Source: an uncultured Gammaproteobacteria bacterium (GTDB lineage Bacteria > Pseudomonadota > Gammaproteobacteria > Chromatiales > Chromatiaceae). From it: DNA of 15,065 nt. Below the pieces are notes generated by a model. That model had not been told where the DNA came from and ran no database searches. It saw nothing but the letters and a program-made list of their open reading frames with translations. The stretch spans positions 1 to 15,065 of the forward strand of contig CALAZS010000215.1 of the NCBI GenBank assembly GCA_937926265.1, read 5' to 3'. The position numbers were made by a program, and so were the translations under genes. Shown piece by piece: positions 13,503 to 15,065 of the stretch. The first letter of the stretch is position 1; each line of letters opens with the position of its first letter.

Positions 13503-13606
13503 TGGAGGCTTTGGCAATAATTATAATGATAAGCCTTCTAAAGGAATTAGAAAAAAAATCATACGTATATTTTTTAACTATATTTTTCCGCACTAAAGGA
13601 GAAAAC

Positions 13607-14215
13607 ATGAAAAAAGTAAAAGCTTTGCAGGCTGCTTTGGTAGCTTGTGGAATGGCTTTGACTGGAATGGCAGTTGCTGATGGTCACTCACCTTCAGCTG
13701 AAGCTCTGTCATACACCTGTGCCGGTTGTCACGGTACTAATGGTCAAAGCATGGGTCCTGCTGCACCGACACTGGCGGGCATGTCACAGCCAGTCATGGT
13801 TGAAACCATGAAAGGTTTCAAATCTGGTGATATCAACGCAACCATCATGGGTCGTATTGCCAAGGGTTATACCGATGAGCAGTTTGAACTGATGGGCGAG
13901 TTCTTTGCCAAACAAAAATTCACACCTGCTGCCCAGGCATCTGATGCGGCAATGGCCAAAAAAGGTGCCAAACTGCATGATAAATACTGTGAAAAATGTC
14001 ACTCTGAGGGTGGTTCAGTTGAAATGGCTGTAGAAGATGAAGTGGGTGTACTGGCTGGCCAGTGGAAACCTTATCTTCAGTACTCCATGACTGATTTCGC
14101 TGCCGGAACGCGTCCGATGCCTAAGAAAATGAAAAAGAAATTGGATGACTTAATGGCAAAAGAGGGTGATGCCGGTTTGAAAGCATTACTTGAATACTAC
14201 GCGAGTCAGAAATAA
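13607..14215 (+). CDS. fccA: FccA, diheme cytochrome c subunit of flavocytochrome c sulfide dehydrogenase
   Basis: FccA is the periplasmic electron-accepting subunit that takes electrons from the FAD subunit FccB during sulfide oxidation and hands them to small c-type cytochromes. It has 202 residues, with a Sec signal peptide at 1-24 (KK start, hydrophobic core, AVA-DG cleavage). Two c-type heme sites are visible, CAGCH at 38-42 and CEKCH at 128-132, each starting a cytochrome c4/c553-like domain. Candidate axial methionines are Met81 in domain 1 and Met171 (RPMPKK) in domain 2. The start is fixed by AAAGGAG at 13595-13601, 5 bases before the ATG, and by the signal peptide. Codons are strongly biased, suggesting high expression. 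The fccB start follows 14 bases after the stop. A generic cytochrome c4 is excluded mainly by the fccB neighbour. Confidence 0.92.
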   Translation: MKKVKALQAALVACGMALTGMAVADGHSPSAEALSYTCAGCHGTNGQSMGPAAPTLAGMSQPVMVETMKGFKSGDINATIMGRIAKGYTDEQFELMGEFFAKQKFTPAAQASDAAMAKKGAKLHDKYCEKCHSEGGSVEMAVEDEVGVLAGQWKPYLQYSMTDFAAGTRPMPKKMKKKLDDLMAKEGDAGLKALLEYYASQK

Positions 14216-14229
14216 GGAGTGATGAAGAA

Positions 14230-15065
14230 ATGAGTAAATTTACACGTAGAAACTTCTTGAAAGCCTCGGGTGGTGCCGCTATTGCAGCTTCTGCAATGAG
14301 TGTCAGTCCTTTTGCTATCGGTGGTGCAGCCAAGAAGGTCGTCGTAGTCGGCGGTGGTATGGGTGGTGCAGTTGCCGCTAAATACATCCGTATGATGGAT
14401 TCTTCAATCGAAGTGACTTTGATTGAAGCTAACAAAGACTACTACACCTGCTTCATGTCAAATGAAGTGATCGGTGGTGTTCGTGACATCAACGATATCA
14501 AGTTTGGTTACACTGGTCTTGCCAAGCACGGTGTTAAAGTTGTCCATGGTATGGCAACCGGTATCGATGCTGGTAAACGCGTAGTTAAAACCGACAAAGG
14601 TGATTTCCCATACGATCGTTGTATCGTAGCACCTGGTATCGATTTCAAATTCGATGGTATCGAAGGTTACGATGCCAAAGTTGCTGAAGAAATCCCACAT
14701 GCCTGGAAAGCCGGTTCTCAGACTGTAACCTTGCGTAAGCAATTGGAAGCAATGAAAGACGGTGGCACAGTATGTATCTGTCCTCCACCTAATCCTTTCC
14801 GTTGTCCTCCTGGACCATACGAGCGTGCTTCTCAAATCGCTATGTATCTCAAGAACTACAAGCCTAAGTCCAAGATCATCATTCTTGATCCTAAGCCCAA
14901 GTTCTCCAAAATGGGTCTGTTCACTTCAGGCTGGGAAAAACACTACGGTTACAACACTGACAACTCAATGATTGAGTGGAAAGGTACGCCAAAAGGTTCT
15001 GATGACCAGGTTCTGCAGTCAGTTGATGCAAAAACCAAAACGGTAACTACCGGTTTTGATGAAGT
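14230..15065 (+). CDS. fccB: FccB, FAD-binding sulfide dehydrogenase subunit (3' end outside window)
   Basis: FccB oxidises sulfide in the periplasm, passing electrons through FAD and a redox disulfide to FccA. The visible 278 residues run off the window end with no stop; I estimate about 150 residues are missing. The N-terminus TRRNFLKAS (5-13) with a hydrophobic stretch is a Tat signal, consistent with export of a folded flavoprotein. VVVVGGGMGG (37-46) is the dinucleotide-binding motif. YYTCFMSNEVIGG places Cys74 where the family attaches FAD covalently. Cys192 in FRCPPGPYERAS is the conserved redox-active cysteine; its partner should lie in the missing part. AGGAG at 14215-14219, 10 bases before the ATG, supports this start. 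Arg codons are almost all CGT and Gly mostly GGT, indicating high expression. Sulfide:quinone reductase is a related alternative, but the Tat signal and the fccA neighbour favour FccB. Confidence 0.94.
   Translation, partial: MSKFTRRNFLKASGGAAIAASAMSVSPFAIGGAAKKVVVVGGGMGGAVAAKYIRMMDSSIEVTLIEANKDYYTCFMSNEVIGGVRDINDIKFGYTGLAKHGVKVVHGMATGIDAGKRVVKTDKGDFPYDRCIVAPGIDFKFDGIEGYDAKVAEEIPHAWKAGSQTVTLRKQLEAMKDGGTVCICPPPNPFRCPPGPYERASQIAMYLKNYKPKSKIIILDPKPKFSKMGLFTSGWEKHYGYNTDNSMIEWKGTPKGSDDQVLQSVDAKTKTVTTGFDE

Larger units (their letters stand above)
13342..13606 (+). other. AT-rich non-coding region and fcc leader
   Basis: From the amtB stop to the fccA start are 301 bases without a gene. The region is strongly AT-rich and holds a small inverted repeat TAACTA-ATA-TAGTTA (13366-13380), a candidate promoter (13443-13471), a perfect 22-bp palindrome (13481-13502) and the fccA ribosome site AAAGGAG (13595-13601). 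An in-frame ATG at 13526 would extend fccA by 27 residues but has no ribosome site. I see no RNA gene here. Confidence 0.75.

Noticed and set aside
13502..13606. GTG at 13502 or ATG at 13526 as the fccA start.
   Set aside because: Neither has a ribosome site, and both would bury the signal peptide that begins at ATG 13607 behind AAAGGAG.
14222..14233. Mini-ORF ATG AAG AAA TGA overlapping the fccB start.
   Set aside because: It is only 2 bases after AGGAG, too close for initiation, and the same ribosome site is well spaced for ATG 14230. Probably chance.
1..15065. CRISPR arrays, insertion sequences, prophage or plasmid features.
   Set aside because: No regularly spaced repeats, transposase, integrase or terminal repeats seen. 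Base composition changes only in intergenic AT-rich stretches.

Overview
This window looks like a chromosomal segment of a flagellated, sulfide-oxidising gammaproteobacterium. The basis is a proteobacterial-style chemotaxis cluster, an elongator tRNA-Met close to the E. coli form, gammaproteobacterial YchF, and a flavocytochrome c sulfide dehydrogenase (fccAB) typical of sulfur oxidisers. I see no phage, transposon or CRISPR material. The species cannot be named from sequence alone.

Positions 1-7293 hold one long plus-strand cluster with gaps of 0-48 bases. In order it encodes a STAS protein, a CheZ-like protein, CheR, CheD, CheB, a membrane-anchored methyl-accepting protein without a periplasmic domain, a second STAS protein, a REC-PP2C-HATPase protein of the HsbR type, and a third STAS protein. 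It couples receptor adaptation (CheR methylates, CheB demethylates or deamidates, CheD deamidates) to a serine partner-switching module. CheA, CheW and CheY are not in view and are expected upstream. The most notable feature is that four of the first six proteins end in an acidic stretch followed by hydrophobic-x-Leu-Phe (WGLF, IELF, IELF-D, VELF). In addition, both the CheZ-like protein and the receptor carry a Q-F-x-D-x-x-x-Q motif resembling the CheZ catalytic Asp/Gln pair.

Positions 7294-8640 hold the housekeeping ATPase gene ychF and an elongator tRNA-Met(CAT). The tRNA has a very good sigma70 promoter with a GC-rich discriminator and is followed by an intrinsic terminator.

Positions 8641-11241 hold an orphan hybrid histidine kinase (plus strand), an unrecognised 145-residue gene on the minus strand that overlaps its 3' end tail to tail, and an AT-rich divergent intergenic region before adk.

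Positions 11242-13341 hold adenylate kinase (with a four-cysteine LID), a structured 3' region with an intrinsic terminator, and an AmtB-type ammonium transporter whose start lies only 26 bases past that terminator. A 10-bp hairpin without a U-tract follows the transporter gene.

Positions 13342-15065 hold a long AT-rich leader with a perfect 22-bp palindrome next to a candidate promoter. It is followed by fccA (diheme cytochrome c) and fccB (FAD subunit, Tat signal), the latter cut off by the window end. The Fcc pair oxidises sulfide in the periplasm and passes electrons to the c-type cytochrome pool.
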